This document shows, in pieces, positions 37,725-47,824 of a stretch of DNA of 64,000 bases (the stretch's first letter is position 1; every line of letters starts with the position of its first letter). Position numbers and translations under genes: made by a program. Origin of the DNA: Maricaulis sp. (lineage in GTDB: Bacteria; Pseudomonadota; Alphaproteobacteria; Caulobacterales; Maricaulaceae); the NCBI RefSeq assembly GCF_015665295.1, contig NZ_JADFAJ010000018.1, positions 1-64,000 of the forward strand. Reading direction: 5' to 3'. Below the pieces are notes generated by a model, which was not told the DNA's origin, did not search any database, and saw only the letters and a program-made list of their open reading frames with translations.

Positions 37725-38714
37725 TCAGCTCGCTGCGGCCACGGCTGCCGTGGTTCCTGCAACGGCAGCGATCACCGCCGCCTGGGCAGCCAGGATGGCG
37801 GCGAGGTCGCGGGCCGCGGCGTGCGGCTGGCTGGTGCCGGTCTGGGCCTGGGCAAGGCGCATGGCGAGGCGCGCCGCAACCTGGCCCGACGGACGCGGCC
37901 GCAGGGCCCTGACGGTTTCGAAGCTGGAGACCAGACGGTCGGCTGTCTCGGCGCCACGTCCGCGGGCGGCCAGAACCGCCAGGCCGGTCTTGCCGACGCC
38001 ATTGCGCAGCACGGGCCGGCCGCGCACCGCCGTGTTGAGGCTGGTCCAGGCTGCGGCGATCTCGCCGTGATCGATCGGTCCGAGGCAGATTTCCTGGGCC
38101 GCGCCTTCGACATGATGACCCGGTACGCCGGCGGCGCGCAGGGCATTGCGGGCGCGGTCGAGCTTCTTGCGGGCACAGTCCGGTGTTTCGCCCATGGCGG
38201 CAAAGGTCGCCGCGAGGACATCCTCGCGAGCCGGAACGCGGCGCCACCAGGGCAGGGCGATCTCGTCGAGAATGTCAAAAAACGTGTCGACCTGCCCCGT
38301 CTCTCCGCCGGCGACGGCGAGCGCCAGCGCGGCGCAGGAGCCACCATGGCTGAGCATGCGGCTGCCGCGCTCGCGGCGGCGCTCGTTCAGCGCTTCGCGG
38401 ATGGCAAAGAACTGGTCTGCCGTGCGATTGGAGGACGCCAGGGCGGCGGAGAAGACGAGGCGCATGGCCCGGCCCGGCGAGCGCCAGCTTCCCAGGCCTT
38501 CATTCATCCGGTCGCGGATGGTCAGGGTGCGGTCGGTGAGCACGTCGGGCGTTTCGGTCGCGGAGATGCAGGCCAGGGCAGAGAAGCGGCCATACAGGCA
38601 CTCACCCTTGCTGGCGCGTTCACTGAACGCAGCATCAAGCCGTTGAAACCGTTCAATGACGGCGTTGACCATGACCCAATTTCCCTCGCTAATGGCAAAC
38701 TCGCCTGTCACCAT
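37725..38714 (-). CDS. Hypothetical protein, Ala-rich (DUF4003-like?)
   Basis: Long helical ORF; family assignment uncertain. Confidence 0.65.
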   Translation of the reverse strand: MVTGEFAISEGNWVMVNAVIERFQRLDAAFSERASKGECLYGRFSALACISATETPDVLTDRTLTIRDRMNEGLGSWRSPGRAMRLVFSAALASSNRTADQFFAIREALNERRRERGSRMLSHGGSCAALALAVAGGETGQVDTFFDILDEIALPWWRRVPAREDVLAATFAAMGETPDCARKKLDRARNALRAAGVPGHHVEGAAQEICLGPIDHGEIAAAWTSLNTAVRGRPVLRNGVGKTGLAVLAARGRGAETADRLVSSFETVRALRPRPSGQVAARLAMRLAQAQTGTSQPHAAARDLAAILAAQAAVIAAVAGTTAAVAAAS

Positions 38715-38809
38715 GGCGAAAACGGGGCAAAACGGGCAGGGGGATGCTCAGGGCAGTCATCCCCCCCTTGGGAAAGGGCGCGGACCGCAAGGCGCGCCAG
38801 GACAGCGTC

Positions 38810-41296
38810 ATGCCGACTGCACCAGCCCCGGATCTCGCACCTTCCGTGTTGCCGGAACGCTTTGCGGACTGGTTCGCCGCGCGTGGCTGGCAGGCGCGCT
38901 CCCACCAGCTCGAGATGATCGAAACGGCGCAGGCCGGCGAGGACGCCCTGCTGATCGCGCCCACCGGCGGCGGCAAGACGCTGGGCGGCTTCCTGCCCAG
39001 CCTGATCGATCTTGCGGCCCGGACCCATGGTCAGGGCAAGACACGGCCACACCGGCTGCACACGCTGTATGTCTCGCCGCTCAAGGCGCTGTCGGTCGAC
39101 GTCGCCCGCAATCTTGTGATCCCGGTCGAGGAGATGGGGCTGGACCTGCGCATCGAGACGCGGACCGGCGACACGTCGGCAGCCAAGCGCCAGCGCCAGC
39201 GGGCCCATCCGCCGGACATCCTTTTGACCACGCCGGAACAGCTCGCCCTGTTCTGCGCCACAGCCAATGCCGAGGCCCTTTTCCGCGACCTGCGCCGGAT
39301 CATCATCGACGAGATCCACGCCATCGCACCGCAAAAGCGCGGCGACCTGCTCTCGCTCGATCTGGCCACCATCCGTCAGTGGGCGCCGGACGCCAGTCGC
39401 GCCGGCCTGTCCGCAACCATTGCCGATGAGGGCGGTCTGGCGCGCTGGCTCGTCGCCCAGCCCGCCGGCGGTGATCGCTTTGCACGCATCGTCCGCGGGG
39501 AAGCCGGCGCCCGTCCCGAGGTGGAAATCCTCGATCCGGCGGATCGCATTCCCTGGGCCGGGCATTCCGGTCGTCATGCGCTGGGCGATGTCTATGAACG
39601 CATCAGGGCAGCGAAGATGGCGCTCGTCTTCGTCAATACGCGCTCCCAGGCCGAGCTGACCTTCCAGGAACTCTGGGCGCGCAATGACGCCAACCTGCCC
39701 ATCGCCCTGCATCATGGATCGCTGTCGCCGGAACAGCGCCGCAAGGTGGAAAAGGCAATGGCTGAGGGGCGGTTGAAGGCTGTCGTGTGTACCTCGACCC
39801 TCGATCTCGGCATCGACTGGGGCGATGTCGACCTGGTGATCCAGATGGGGGCGCCGAAGGGCTCTTCCCGCCTGATCCAGCGGCTTGGCCGTTCCAACCA
39901 CAGGCTTGATGCTCCGTCGCGTGCCTTGCTGGCGCCGACCAATCGTTTCGAGCATCTGGAATGCCAGGCGGCCCGCCAGGCGGTCGCCGAGAATGCGCTT
40001 GATGGCGAGCCGCTGGCGGCCGGATCACTGGACGTCCTGGCCCAGCACATCATGGGGCGCGGCTGCGGCGACGGGTTCGAGGCGGATGCCCTGTTCGACG
40101 AGGTCCGCAGCGCAGCGCCCTATGCCGAGATCGACCGCGAGACTTTCGACCGGGTGCTCGATTTCACGGCCACCGGTGGCTATGCCCTCAATACCTACGA
40201 GCGTTTCCGGCGTCTGGTTAAGCGCAAGGACGGCCGCTGGCTGGCCCGCACGCCGCAGATCGCCCAGCGCTACAGGATGAATGTCGGCACGATCGTCGAG
40301 GCGCCGATGCTGGATGTGGTGGTGTCCGGTCGCGGCCGCGGCGGGCACCGGCTCGGGCAGGTCGAGGAATGGTTCGTCGAACAGCTCAGCCCCGGCGACA
40401 CGTTCATTTTCGCCGGCCAGGTGCTGCGCTTTGTCGCGATCGAGGAGATGTCGGCCAGGGTTACCCGTGCCGCCGATGCCGATCCCAAGATCCCGTTCTA
40501 CCAGGGCGGCAAGTTTCCCCTTTCCACCTATCTCGCCGAGCGCGTCCGCGACATGGTCCAGCATCCCGACCAGTGGGGCGAGCTGCCCGAGCAGGTCCGC
40601 GACTGGCTGAGCCTCCAGGCGAGCCGTTCGCGATTGCCCGACGCGCACGGCCTGCTGGTGGAAACCTTCCCGCGATCGGCCCGCTACTACATGGTCTGCT
40701 ACCCGTTCGAGGGACGGCTGGCGCACCAGACCCTCGGCATGCTCTTGACCCGCCGCCTCGAACGCCTCGGCATGCGACCGATGGGTTTTGTCGCCAATGA
40801 ATATGCCGTCTCGGTCTGGGGGCTGCGTGACCTGTCCGGCCTCGACTTCAATGCGCTGTTCGACGAGGACATGATGGGGGATGATCTCGATGCCTGGCTG
40901 GCCGAGAGCCAGCTCATGAAGCGCACCTTCCGCAATTGTGCCGTCATCGCCGGCCTGATCGAGCGCCGCTTTCCCGGTCAGGAGAAGTCGGGCCGCCAGA
41001 TCACCTTCTCGACCGACCTGATCTATGACGTGCTGCGCGAACACGAGCCGGATCATGTCCTGCTGCGGGCCGCCTGGCAGGATGCCGCCGCCGGCCTGCT
41101 CGACATTCGCCGCCTCGGCGAGGCGCTGACCCGGGTGAAGGGGCGGATCAGCCATGTCGGTCTCGACCGGATCTCGCCTTTGGCCGTGCCGGTCATGCTG
41201 GAGATCGGCAAGGAACCTGTTTATGGCGAGGGTCATGACAGCATCCTCGAGGATGCCGCAGACGAGTTGATCGCGGAGGCCCTCCGGCTTGACTGA
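38810..41296 (+). CDS. Ligase-associated DEXH-box DNA helicase (Lhr-like)
   Basis: APTGGGKTLGGFLPSLIDL, IIIDEIHAIAPQKRG, LGIDWGDVDLVIQMGAPKGSSRLIQRLGRSNHR. Confidence 0.93.
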   Translation: MPTAPAPDLAPSVLPERFADWFAARGWQARSHQLEMIETAQAGEDALLIAPTGGGKTLGGFLPSLIDLAARTHGQGKTRPHRLHTLYVSPLKALSVDVARNLVIPVEEMGLDLRIETRTGDTSAAKRQRQRAHPPDILLTTPEQLALFCATANAEALFRDLRRIIIDEIHAIAPQKRGDLLSLDLATIRQWAPDASRAGLSATIADEGGLARWLVAQPAGGDRFARIVRGEAGARPEVEILDPADRIPWAGHSGRHALGDVYERIRAAKMALVFVNTRSQAELTFQELWARNDANLPIALHHGSLSPEQRRKVEKAMAEGRLKAVVCTSTLDLGIDWGDVDLVIQMGAPKGSSRLIQRLGRSNHRLDAPSRALLAPTNRFEHLECQAARQAVAENALDGEPLAAGSLDVLAQHIMGRGCGDGFEADALFDEVRSAAPYAEIDRETFDRVLDFTATGGYALNTYERFRRLVKRKDGRWLARTPQIAQRYRMNVGTIVEAPMLDVVVSGRGRGGHRLGQVEEWFVEQLSPGDTFIFAGQVLRFVAIEEMSARVTRAADADPKIPFYQGGKFPLSTYLAERVRDMVQHPDQWGELPEQVRDWLSLQASRSRLPDAHGLLVETFPRSARYYMVCYPFEGRLAHQTLGMLLTRRLERLGMRPMGFVANEYAVSVWGLRDLSGLDFNALFDEDMMGDDLDAWLAESQLMKRTFRNCAVIAGLIERRFPGQEKSGRQITFSTDLIYDVLREHEPDHVLLRAAWQDAAAGLLDIRRLGEALTRVKGRISHVGLDRISPLAVPVMLEIGKEPVYGEGHDSILEDAADELIAEALRLD

Positions 41297-41990
41297 CACA
41301 ATTGCGGATCATGCCTTCAGCCTCGCCGGAGAAGCGGCGATTGCCGATGCCGAGGGTGTACTGGTTCTGCCCGATCGCGGCGTGCTGGTGGTCTCCGACC
41401 TGCATTTCGAGAAGGGCTCGTCCTATGGCATGGGCGGCCAGATGCTGCCGCCCTATGATACGCGCACCACGCTGCGCCGGCTTGGCGCTGCCATCGCCCG
41501 GCACCGGCCCCGGACCGTGATCGCGCTGGGCGACAGTTTCCATGACCGCCTCGCCGACCGCCGCATGGACGGGGCCGATGTCGAACGGCTCGCAGATCTC
41601 GTCGCCAGTGTGTCGCGCTGGGTCTGGATCGAGGGCAATCATGATCCGGCGCCGCCGCCGCAGTTTGGCGGCGAGGTACGCCACACGCTTGAACTGGGCG
41701 GTCTGGTCCTGCGCCACGAGCCGACCGAGGGGGCAGCGCCGGGCGAGGTCGCCGGACACCTGCATCCCTGCGCGAAGGTGCGCGGCAAGGGGCGGGCGGT
41801 GCGGGCGCGCTGCTTTGCGACCGATGGCGAGCGGTTGATCATGCCGGCTTTCGGCGCCTTTACCGGCGGGTTGAATGTCTGTGACCCGGCCTTTGTCCGC
41901 TGTTTCGGTGGGGTGCCGGGCGCCCTCGTCATGGGGCGGGCACGGATCTATGCGGTTGCCGCGAAATCATGTGTGCCGGACCGGCGCTAG
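41289..41990 (+). CDS. pdeM: Ligase-associated DNA damage response endonuclease PdeM-like phosphoesterase (TTG start)
   Basis: LLVVSDLHFEKGSSYG...LPPYDTRTTL...VIALGDSFHD...WIEGNHDP...GHLHPCAKV. Confidence 0.88.
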   Translation: MTDTIADHAFSLAGEAAIADAEGVLVLPDRGVLVVSDLHFEKGSSYGMGGQMLPPYDTRTTLRRLGAAIARHRPRTVIALGDSFHDRLADRRMDGADVERLADLVASVSRWVWIEGNHDPAPPPQFGGEVRHTLELGGLVLRHEPTEGAAPGEVAGHLHPCAKVRGKGRAVRARCFATDGERLIMPAFGAFTGGLNVCDPAFVRCFGGVPGALVMGRARIYAVAAKSCVPDRR

Positions 41991-42256
41991 GCGCTTCCAG
42001 GCGGATTCCGTCGCGCCAGACCCCACATGTCAGGATTCCTTGCCTGCGGCCGGGCATCCAGCGCCATCAGGTCCTTGATCACGGTATCCCGGTCGGACCC
42101 GCAGGCCGTCACAAGCTGGTCGAGGCTGCGCCAGGTTCAGCGCTCGTCTTCCAGCATCTCCAGCAAGCGCTTGCGGCGCGCGCGCGTTAGCGACCCGGAT
42201 TGCCAGTAGCGAACCCAGCTCAGCAGACTGTCGGACAGGTCGCTGATCCATCCCAT
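41987..42256 (-). pseudogene. Small HTH-like gene interrupted by a single in-frame TGA
   Basis: MGWISDLSDSLLSWVRYWQSGSLTRARRKRLLEMLEDER-[TGA 42139..42137]-TWRSLDQLVTACGSDRDTVIKDLMALDARPQARNPDMWGLARRNPPGSA*; same frame on both sides. Confidence 0.5.
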
Positions 42257-42304
42257 GGCACCATGATGCCATGTTTTATGTCAGGGTTGAACGCCCGGCC
42301 CGTG

Positions 42305-42775
42305 TCAGACGCTCGCCGCGTAGAGGCCGAGCATGCCGAGCGCTGCCAGCGCCGCGCCGAGCGTCAGCAGGCTTCGAAGCCGGCCATACCAATGCGGCAG
42401 TGAGCCGGATCGTGTTGCGTGGCGGTCCCAGCGCCAGTGCAGGACGAGACCGATCAGGACAAGCGAGATGCCGGGCAGGACAGCTCCGGCCCAATAGGCG
42501 ATCACGGCGGCAAGCCCGGCAAGGCTGGGCAGGACGGAGAGTCCGTAGGTCAGCGCGCTTGCTGGCACGGCACGGGCCATTGCGTGGCCCCACCGCACAC
42601 CGCCCAGAAAACCGAGAATGATCGCGCCATAGACGATGAAGAGCGCGGTCTCGGCGGCAGCGCTGCGGCCGGAGAGCACGGCCTGCGTCGCGAGCCCGAC
42701 CGGCAGCCAGAACGGAATCCAGCCGGCAAGACCGAGCCAGAGGGTGATGGTGAGGCGGGAGGCAGGTGTGCTCAT
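42305..42775 (-). CDS. DUF3429 membrane protein
   Basis: LGLAGWIPFWLP...YGAIILGFLGGVRWGHAM...GLVLHWRWDR. Confidence 0.85.
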   Translation of the reverse strand: MSTPASRLTITLWLGLAGWIPFWLPVGLATQAVLSGRSAAAETALFIVYGAIILGFLGGVRWGHAMARAVPASALTYGLSVLPSLAGLAAVIAYWAGAVLPGISLVLIGLVLHWRWDRHATRSGSLPHWYGRLRSLLTLGAALAALGMLGLYAASV

Positions 42776-42813
42776 GATGCAGAAATAGGCAGACGCCGCG
42801 GATTGGAAAGGGG

Positions 42814-43662
42814 TCAGCGCCGGTTGAAGGCGAGATTGGCGAGATAGCCGGCCAGCATGGCCATCAACACGCAAAACAGGCCGTAAATCGTCGGCAGATC
42901 ATGCGCGAACTCGTAGAAGAAGCGCTCGATACCGGCCTTTTCCACGCGCAGGCTGGCCGAACGGCTGGCAATCGGACGACCGTCGCGGAAGAGATAGACC
43001 TCGGCCACGTAATTGCCGACCGGGGTCAGAGGCGGCAGGGCGATTGTCGCCCGGAACAGGCCGCCATCCAGGATTTCCACGCCGCGCTGGGCCTCGGCAA
43101 AGACGTTGTCGCGACGCCCGGCACGGGCGATGGCCGCCAGATAGTCGGCGACCGCGTCACGCCGGATCAGGGGCGGGACGTCAGCGCCGTCGGGGGCTGC
43201 GGCCGGTTGCTCGATCACGGGGGTCTCGGCAGTGAGAGTTGAGGCGCTCAACAGCCAGCTGGGCTCCATCGCGGTTGCATTGGCCTCCAGCATCGCCTGC
43301 AGGCCGATGCCGCTGCGCTCCAGTTCCGCCGGGCCCGCGATTGTCTCCAGCGGCAGCGATGTCGCGATCGCGTAATAGCTCGGCACATCGTCAAACTCGA
43401 GTGGCGACGCATTGACCCAGATGCCGAAACTCCGTCGCTTCTGCATAACCCGCAGATCGCGGCCCGGTCCGCGCAGCACGACAACGATCTCGTCCTGGAT
43501 CGTCAGGCCCCGCGTCGCGCCGTAAAGGACCAGCTCTGCGCCATCGAAATCCTCGCGGATCTCGACGGTTTCCTGGGTCAGGGCGGCGACAATGCCCGGG
43601 GCTTCGGTCGCGATCTGCGGCTGGCCCTGAAGGGTCAGGGCGAGAGCGAGGCTGGCGATCAT
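42814..43662 (-). CDS. TIGR02186-like membrane protein
   Basis: VAALTQETVEIREDFDGAELVLYGA...C-terminal TM; adjacent to TauE/SafE gene, as typical. Confidence 0.8.
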   Translation of the reverse strand: MIASLALALTLQGQPQIATEAPGIVAALTQETVEIREDFDGAELVLYGATRGLTIQDEIVVVLRGPGRDLRVMQKRRSFGIWVNASPLEFDDVPSYYAIATSLPLETIAGPAELERSGIGLQAMLEANATAMEPSWLLSASTLTAETPVIEQPAAAPDGADVPPLIRRDAVADYLAAIARAGRRDNVFAEAQRGVEILDGGLFRATIALPPLTPVGNYVAEVYLFRDGRPIASRSASLRVEKAGIERFFYEFAHDLPTIYGLFCVLMAMLAGYLANLAFNRR

Positions 43663-43663
43663 C

Positions 43664-44599
43664 TCAGAACCCCTCCCCGGCACCGCGCGGCAGGATCACG
43701 AAGAGATCGGACGGCGTGACCACCAGGTCCCAGCCCATTTTGAGGCAGACGGCGAGCACGAGCGCGGCGAGCAGGGCCCGCAATTCCTCGGCCTTCACAT
43801 TGCGGCCGGCCCGGGCGCCGAACTGGGCCCCGATCACGCCGCCAACGGTCAGCAGGAGGGCGAGCAGAATGTCGACGGTCTGGTTCTGGGCCGCCTGCAG
43901 GAAGGTGGTCAGGGCGGTCACGAACAGGATCTGGAAGAGCGAGGTGCCGACCACGACATTGGTCGGCATGCGCAGCATGTAGATCATGGCCGGCACCATG
44001 ATGAAGCCCCCGGCCACGCCCATGATGGCGACCAGCGTGCCGACGAACAGTCCGATGGCGAGCGGCGGCAGGACGGAAATGTAGAGGCCGGACGCGGGAA
44101 AGCGCATTTTCAGCGGCAGGCGGTCAATCCAGCCGCGCTTGCGCAAGGGCCGCCTCGCGGCAGATTTGTCCGGATTGGCGTTGCGCAAGATGGAGCGCAC
44201 GCTTTCGACCATCATCAAACCGCCAACGACGCCGAGAAAGCCGACATAACTCAGGGAGATGATGAGGTCGATCTGGCCGAGCCCGCGCAGCAGGGCAAAC
44301 AATTGCACGCCGGCTATCGAGCCGACGGAGCCGCCGATGAGCAGCAGCACGCCCATCTTTATATCCAGCGTCTTGCGGCGCCAGTGCGGGAACACGCCGG
44401 AGACCGAGGATGCGACGATCTGGTTGGCCCCGGTCGAGACGGCGACGGCCGGCGGAACGCCGATGAAGATCAGTAGCGGTGTCATCAGGAAACCGCCGCC
44501 GACCCCGAACATGCCGGACAGGAAGCCGACGCCGAGGCCCAATCCGAGCAAAACAAAGATATTGACTGAGATTTCCGCGATCGGGAGGTAGATCTGCAC
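43664..44599 (-). CDS. TauE/SafE-family permease
   Basis: GFLSGMFGVGGGFLMTPLLIFIGVPPAVAVSTGANQIVASSVSG. Confidence 0.93.
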   Translation of the reverse strand: MQIYLPIAEISVNIFVLLGLGLGVGFLSGMFGVGGGFLMTPLLIFIGVPPAVAVSTGANQIVASSVSGVFPHWRRKTLDIKMGVLLLIGGSVGSIAGVQLFALLRGLGQIDLIISLSYVGFLGVVGGLMMVESVRSILRNANPDKSAARRPLRKRGWIDRLPLKMRFPASGLYISVLPPLAIGLFVGTLVAIMGVAGGFIMVPAMIYMLRMPTNVVVGTSLFQILFVTALTTFLQAAQNQTVDILLALLLTVGGVIGAQFGARAGRNVKAEELRALLAALVLAVCLKMGWDLVVTPSDLFVILPRGAGEGF

Positions 44600-44605
44600 C
44601 GCCGA

Positions 44606-47600
44606 TCAGCCCGCCGCCGCACGCTCGAGCCGTTCAACGAGAACGGTATCGACGCGTCCGGTGCGGGGCAGGCCCTGGTCAGCCTCGAAATCCATGATGG
44701 CGTCGCGGGTCCGGTCGCCGATCTGGCCGTCGATCGGTCCCGGTCCGTAACCGAGCACCGACAGGAAACCCTGGGCGCGGCGCACAAGGGCCATGTCGGT
44801 TGTGGCGACACGCTCCCAGGGGAGGTTGCCGTAAATGCCGTTGGCCTCGCCATCAATCGGGCGCGGCGTGAAGCCGGCTGCGGTGGTCCGCGCGGCCTCC
44901 AGAGCTTCAGGCGTGATCATTTCCGCCAGGGTGGCGGCGCGCTCGGATGCTGTCGGGTCGGTCTCGCTGGCGGCAATGGTGAACCAGGCATAGGCGTCCG
45001 GCAGGCTCAGCGGCACACCGTCACCGGTCTCGTAGAGCAAGGCCAGATTGAACTGGGAATCGCGCAGACCGAGCAGGGCCGCCTCCTGGAACCAGCGTGC
45101 AGCCATCTCCATGTTCTGGGCGGCACCGGTACCATAGTAGTACATCACGCCGAGATTGTGCATGGCCCGGCGATGGCCGGCATTGGCGGCGCGCTCGGTC
45201 CAGCGGCGCGCGTCCTCGAGATTGATCTCGACGCCCTCGCCGGTTTCCAGCAGCTTGCCATAGCGGTATTGCGCGGCGGGCACGCCCTGTTCGGCGGCGC
45301 GGCGCAGCAGGATGGCGGCTGTCGCGGCATCGCCGTTTTCCAGCGAGCGTACGCCGAGCTGATAGCGCGCGACCGGATTGCCTTCGGCGGCCGCGCTTTC
45401 AAGCGTGGTGCGCCCGGGCTGATTGGTGGTGTCGGGTCCGGCAGCCCTGTTTGGCGCCGGTGTCGGCGCGGCCGTGCTTTCCATGCTCGCGGGCAGGCTC
45501 ATGCCGCTTGAGTCAGCGACCTGGTTGGCCGGAGCGCGTGTCTGGGCAGTCGGCACATCAGTTGCTTGTGCGTCGGGCGCCCTTGTCTCGGCGCCTCGGG
45601 CTTGTGGCGCGGGTGTTTCCTCGACAGCCGCCGGTTCCGGCCGAGCCGCGGCCGGCGCCGCGTCAGCGCTGGCGCCGCGCTCATTGCCCGACAGGTCGGC
45701 CTCGACCTGGGCTATGAAGCTGCGTTCGGCGGCGGCTTCGGCGGCGACACGCTGGCCATCACCTTGCCAGGCTTCCCAGATCAGAAGCGCACCGGCACCG
45801 GACAGCATGATGAGCGCGATTACCGGCAGGGTATAAAGCAAAGTGCGACCGAAGCCGGATTGTGGCCCGCTGCGCTGCTCGCCGTGTTCGGCGATGTAGC
45901 CGGGCATGCCGGCCCGGGTGCGCTCGCGCGCCGCGGCCAGGAAATCTGCGTCCGCGGTGGCTCCCATCCGCTGGGGGCGGGCGGGTTGTGCCGGCGGTTG
46001 TACCGGGCCGCGCGCCTGGCTCGGAGCGGCCGGGGCCTGATTGACCGGCATCGGGGCCTGCGTCAGGGCCGCCTGGCTCGGAGCGGGTCGGGCTGGCTGC
46101 TCGCGCAGGATCGGGGTCGCAGCAGGCTTGCCGGCGAGCGGCGCTGCGTGGGCGGCCTCGGCGAGGAAAGGGTCGTCGCCATCCATGTCGAAACCACCAT
46201 TCGGGGTTTCAGCCTGTGGTGGCGGTGCCAGCGGCGTGTCGAAATCAATCTCGTCAGCCGCTGCCGTTTCTGGGTCGGGCGCAGGATCGGAGCTTGTCGC
46301 GGGTTCTGCGGGCCTGCCGCGGCCCTCGATGGCCTCGAGGCGGTCGGCAAGGGCAGACATGGCGCGCTGGACTGGCGAGAGGGCCTGTTCGGTCTCGGCC
46401 CGAACCGCGCTCATGCGATCCTTGACGCCGGACAGGGCGTCCTCGATGCGCTGGGCCGTGCGTTCCTCGGACTGGCGCAGCCGGTCATCCAGATTGTCCT
46501 CGCGACCGGACTGTTCCAGCCGGTCCATCATCTGGGCCATGCGGTCGGTTGCGGTCTCGACAATGGCAGCCGAGCGTTCCTCCGATTTGACGATGCGATC
46601 ACCGAGGGCCCGGCCGAGGCGGGTGACCTCCTCGCCCATGCGCTTCATGGAGTCCTTTTGTTCCTGGCGGACTTCATCGAGACGGCGGTCGAGCTTCTGT
46701 TCGGACTGGCTTTCGCGCAGGGCGTCGGTCGAGCGGCGCTCGCTTTCGGTGAGGCGTCGGTCAATGGCGCCGGCCAGCTTGGTGATCTCTTCACCGAGGC
46801 GGGCCATGTTGTCGCCCTGGCGACGTTCAGCGGTATCGATCCGGTCGAGCGCCTTGGCCAGCGCGTCTTCCAGCCGGTCGACGCGCGGTTCGGCGGCGGC
46901 CTTGTTGAGAGCCTGGCTGACCTGGTTGCGGGTCTCGGCGATGGTCCGGGCGACATCATCGGTGAGGCGCTCGAAGCGGCGCTCCAGCTCGACTGTATCG
47001 GACGAATTGCGGGTTTCCAGCTGGCGCAGACGGTCATCGAGGCGTGTAAAGGACGTCTCGAGCAGGCGAGCTGCGTCATTCGTGACGCGCTCGGAGCCTT
47101 CAATGCGTGCCTTGAGCATTTCGGTGGACGTGTGCAGTCCGTTCAGTGTCTCGGAGGTCCGGTCCTCGCGCGTCTTGGCAAGACCGGCGAAGTCCTCGGC
47201 ACGGTTTTCCAGACGGGCGAGGCGCTCTTCCAGGCTTTCAGCCAGGCGTTTGGTGTCGTCACCCACTTCGTGGACGCGGGCCGCGGTGTCGTTCTCGTGT
47301 TCATAGAGCCGGCGGGCCAGCTTCATGATCGTGGTCTCGACCGCTTTCACCGTGTCCGGCGAAGCGCCCGTGCCGCCACCGGTTTCCAGCGAGCGCACGC
47401 GGTCGCCGAGTGCGTCCTGGCTCTTCTTGACGCGGTCGAGGCTGTCGCGGGCCGTCGCCAGTTCGGACTGGGTGCGGTCGGCGGTCTTGGTGATTTTTTC
47501 GGCAAGCTGGGTGATCGCCTTGTCGATGCCGCCTAGGGTGCGGGCCGACATCTGTTCGCTGCTGTCGACGCGCTCGGACAGGCGATTGACCATGGCGCGC

Positions 47601-47824
47601 AGCAACTTGTCCTCGTCTTCGCTCAGCGATTGCTGGCCACCAAAGCCGGGGAAGGCTTCCAGCGCATCATCCCAGTGCGGGGAGGATGGGTCATTGTCTT
47701 CCAGGATGACGCGATTGAGCCATTCGCCGAGGGTCATGCCCTCCTTGCGCGCGGCCGTCTTGGCTCTCGCCCGGGCGCGGGGATCAATCCCTTTCACGCT
47801 CCAAGGGTTACCCATAGACGACAT
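44606..47824 (-). CDS. podJ: PodJ-like polar organelle development protein
   Basis: N-terminal NPWSVKGIDPRARARAKTAARKEGMTLGEWLNRVI; long coiled coil; one TM; SEL1 repeats; C-terminal peptidoglycan-binding domain (LGYGPGPIDGQIGDRTRDAIMDFEADQGLPRTG). Confidence 0.88.
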   Translation of the reverse strand: MSSMGNPWSVKGIDPRARARAKTAARKEGMTLGEWLNRVILEDNDPSSPHWDDALEAFPGFGGQQSLSEDEDKLLRAMVNRLSERVDSSEQMSARTLGGIDKAITQLAEKITKTADRTQSELATARDSLDRVKKSQDALGDRVRSLETGGGTGASPDTVKAVETTIMKLARRLYEHENDTAARVHEVGDDTKRLAESLEERLARLENRAEDFAGLAKTREDRTSETLNGLHTSTEMLKARIEGSERVTNDAARLLETSFTRLDDRLRQLETRNSSDTVELERRFERLTDDVARTIAETRNQVSQALNKAAAEPRVDRLEDALAKALDRIDTAERRQGDNMARLGEEITKLAGAIDRRLTESERRSTDALRESQSEQKLDRRLDEVRQEQKDSMKRMGEEVTRLGRALGDRIVKSEERSAAIVETATDRMAQMMDRLEQSGREDNLDDRLRQSEERTAQRIEDALSGVKDRMSAVRAETEQALSPVQRAMSALADRLEAIEGRGRPAEPATSSDPAPDPETAAADEIDFDTPLAPPPQAETPNGGFDMDGDDPFLAEAAHAAPLAGKPAATPILREQPARPAPSQAALTQAPMPVNQAPAAPSQARGPVQPPAQPARPQRMGATADADFLAAARERTRAGMPGYIAEHGEQRSGPQSGFGRTLLYTLPVIALIMLSGAGALLIWEAWQGDGQRVAAEAAAERSFIAQVEADLSGNERGASADAAPAAARPEPAAVEETPAPQARGAETRAPDAQATDVPTAQTRAPANQVADSSGMSLPASMESTAAPTPAPNRAAGPDTTNQPGRTTLESAAAEGNPVARYQLGVRSLENGDAATAAILLRRAAEQGVPAAQYRYGKLLETGEGVEINLEDARRWTERAANAGHRRAMHNLGVMYYYGTGAAQNMEMAARWFQEAALLGLRDSQFNLALLYETGDGVPLSLPDAYAWFTIAASETDPTASERAATLAEMITPEALEAARTTAAGFTPRPIDGEANGIYGNLPWERVATTDMALVRRAQGFLSVLGYGPGPIDGQIGDRTRDAIMDFEADQGLPRTGRVDTVLVERLERAAAG

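Noticed and set aside
38740-38809. CCCCCCCTTGGGAAAGGG region before the Lhr-like helicase as another two-hairpin element copy
   Set aside because: Lacks the TTTC and GTGG flanks and a clean second hairpin; similarity is only G/C-run composition.
42137-42139. Selenocysteine codon
   Set aside because: In-frame TGA is present, but the context gives no catalytic redox motif and I could not identify a SECIS element; a nonsense mutation or sequencing error is simpler.
45566-47536. 656-aa plus-strand ORF
   Set aside because: Antisense shadow of the PodJ-like coding region; no recognisable domain.
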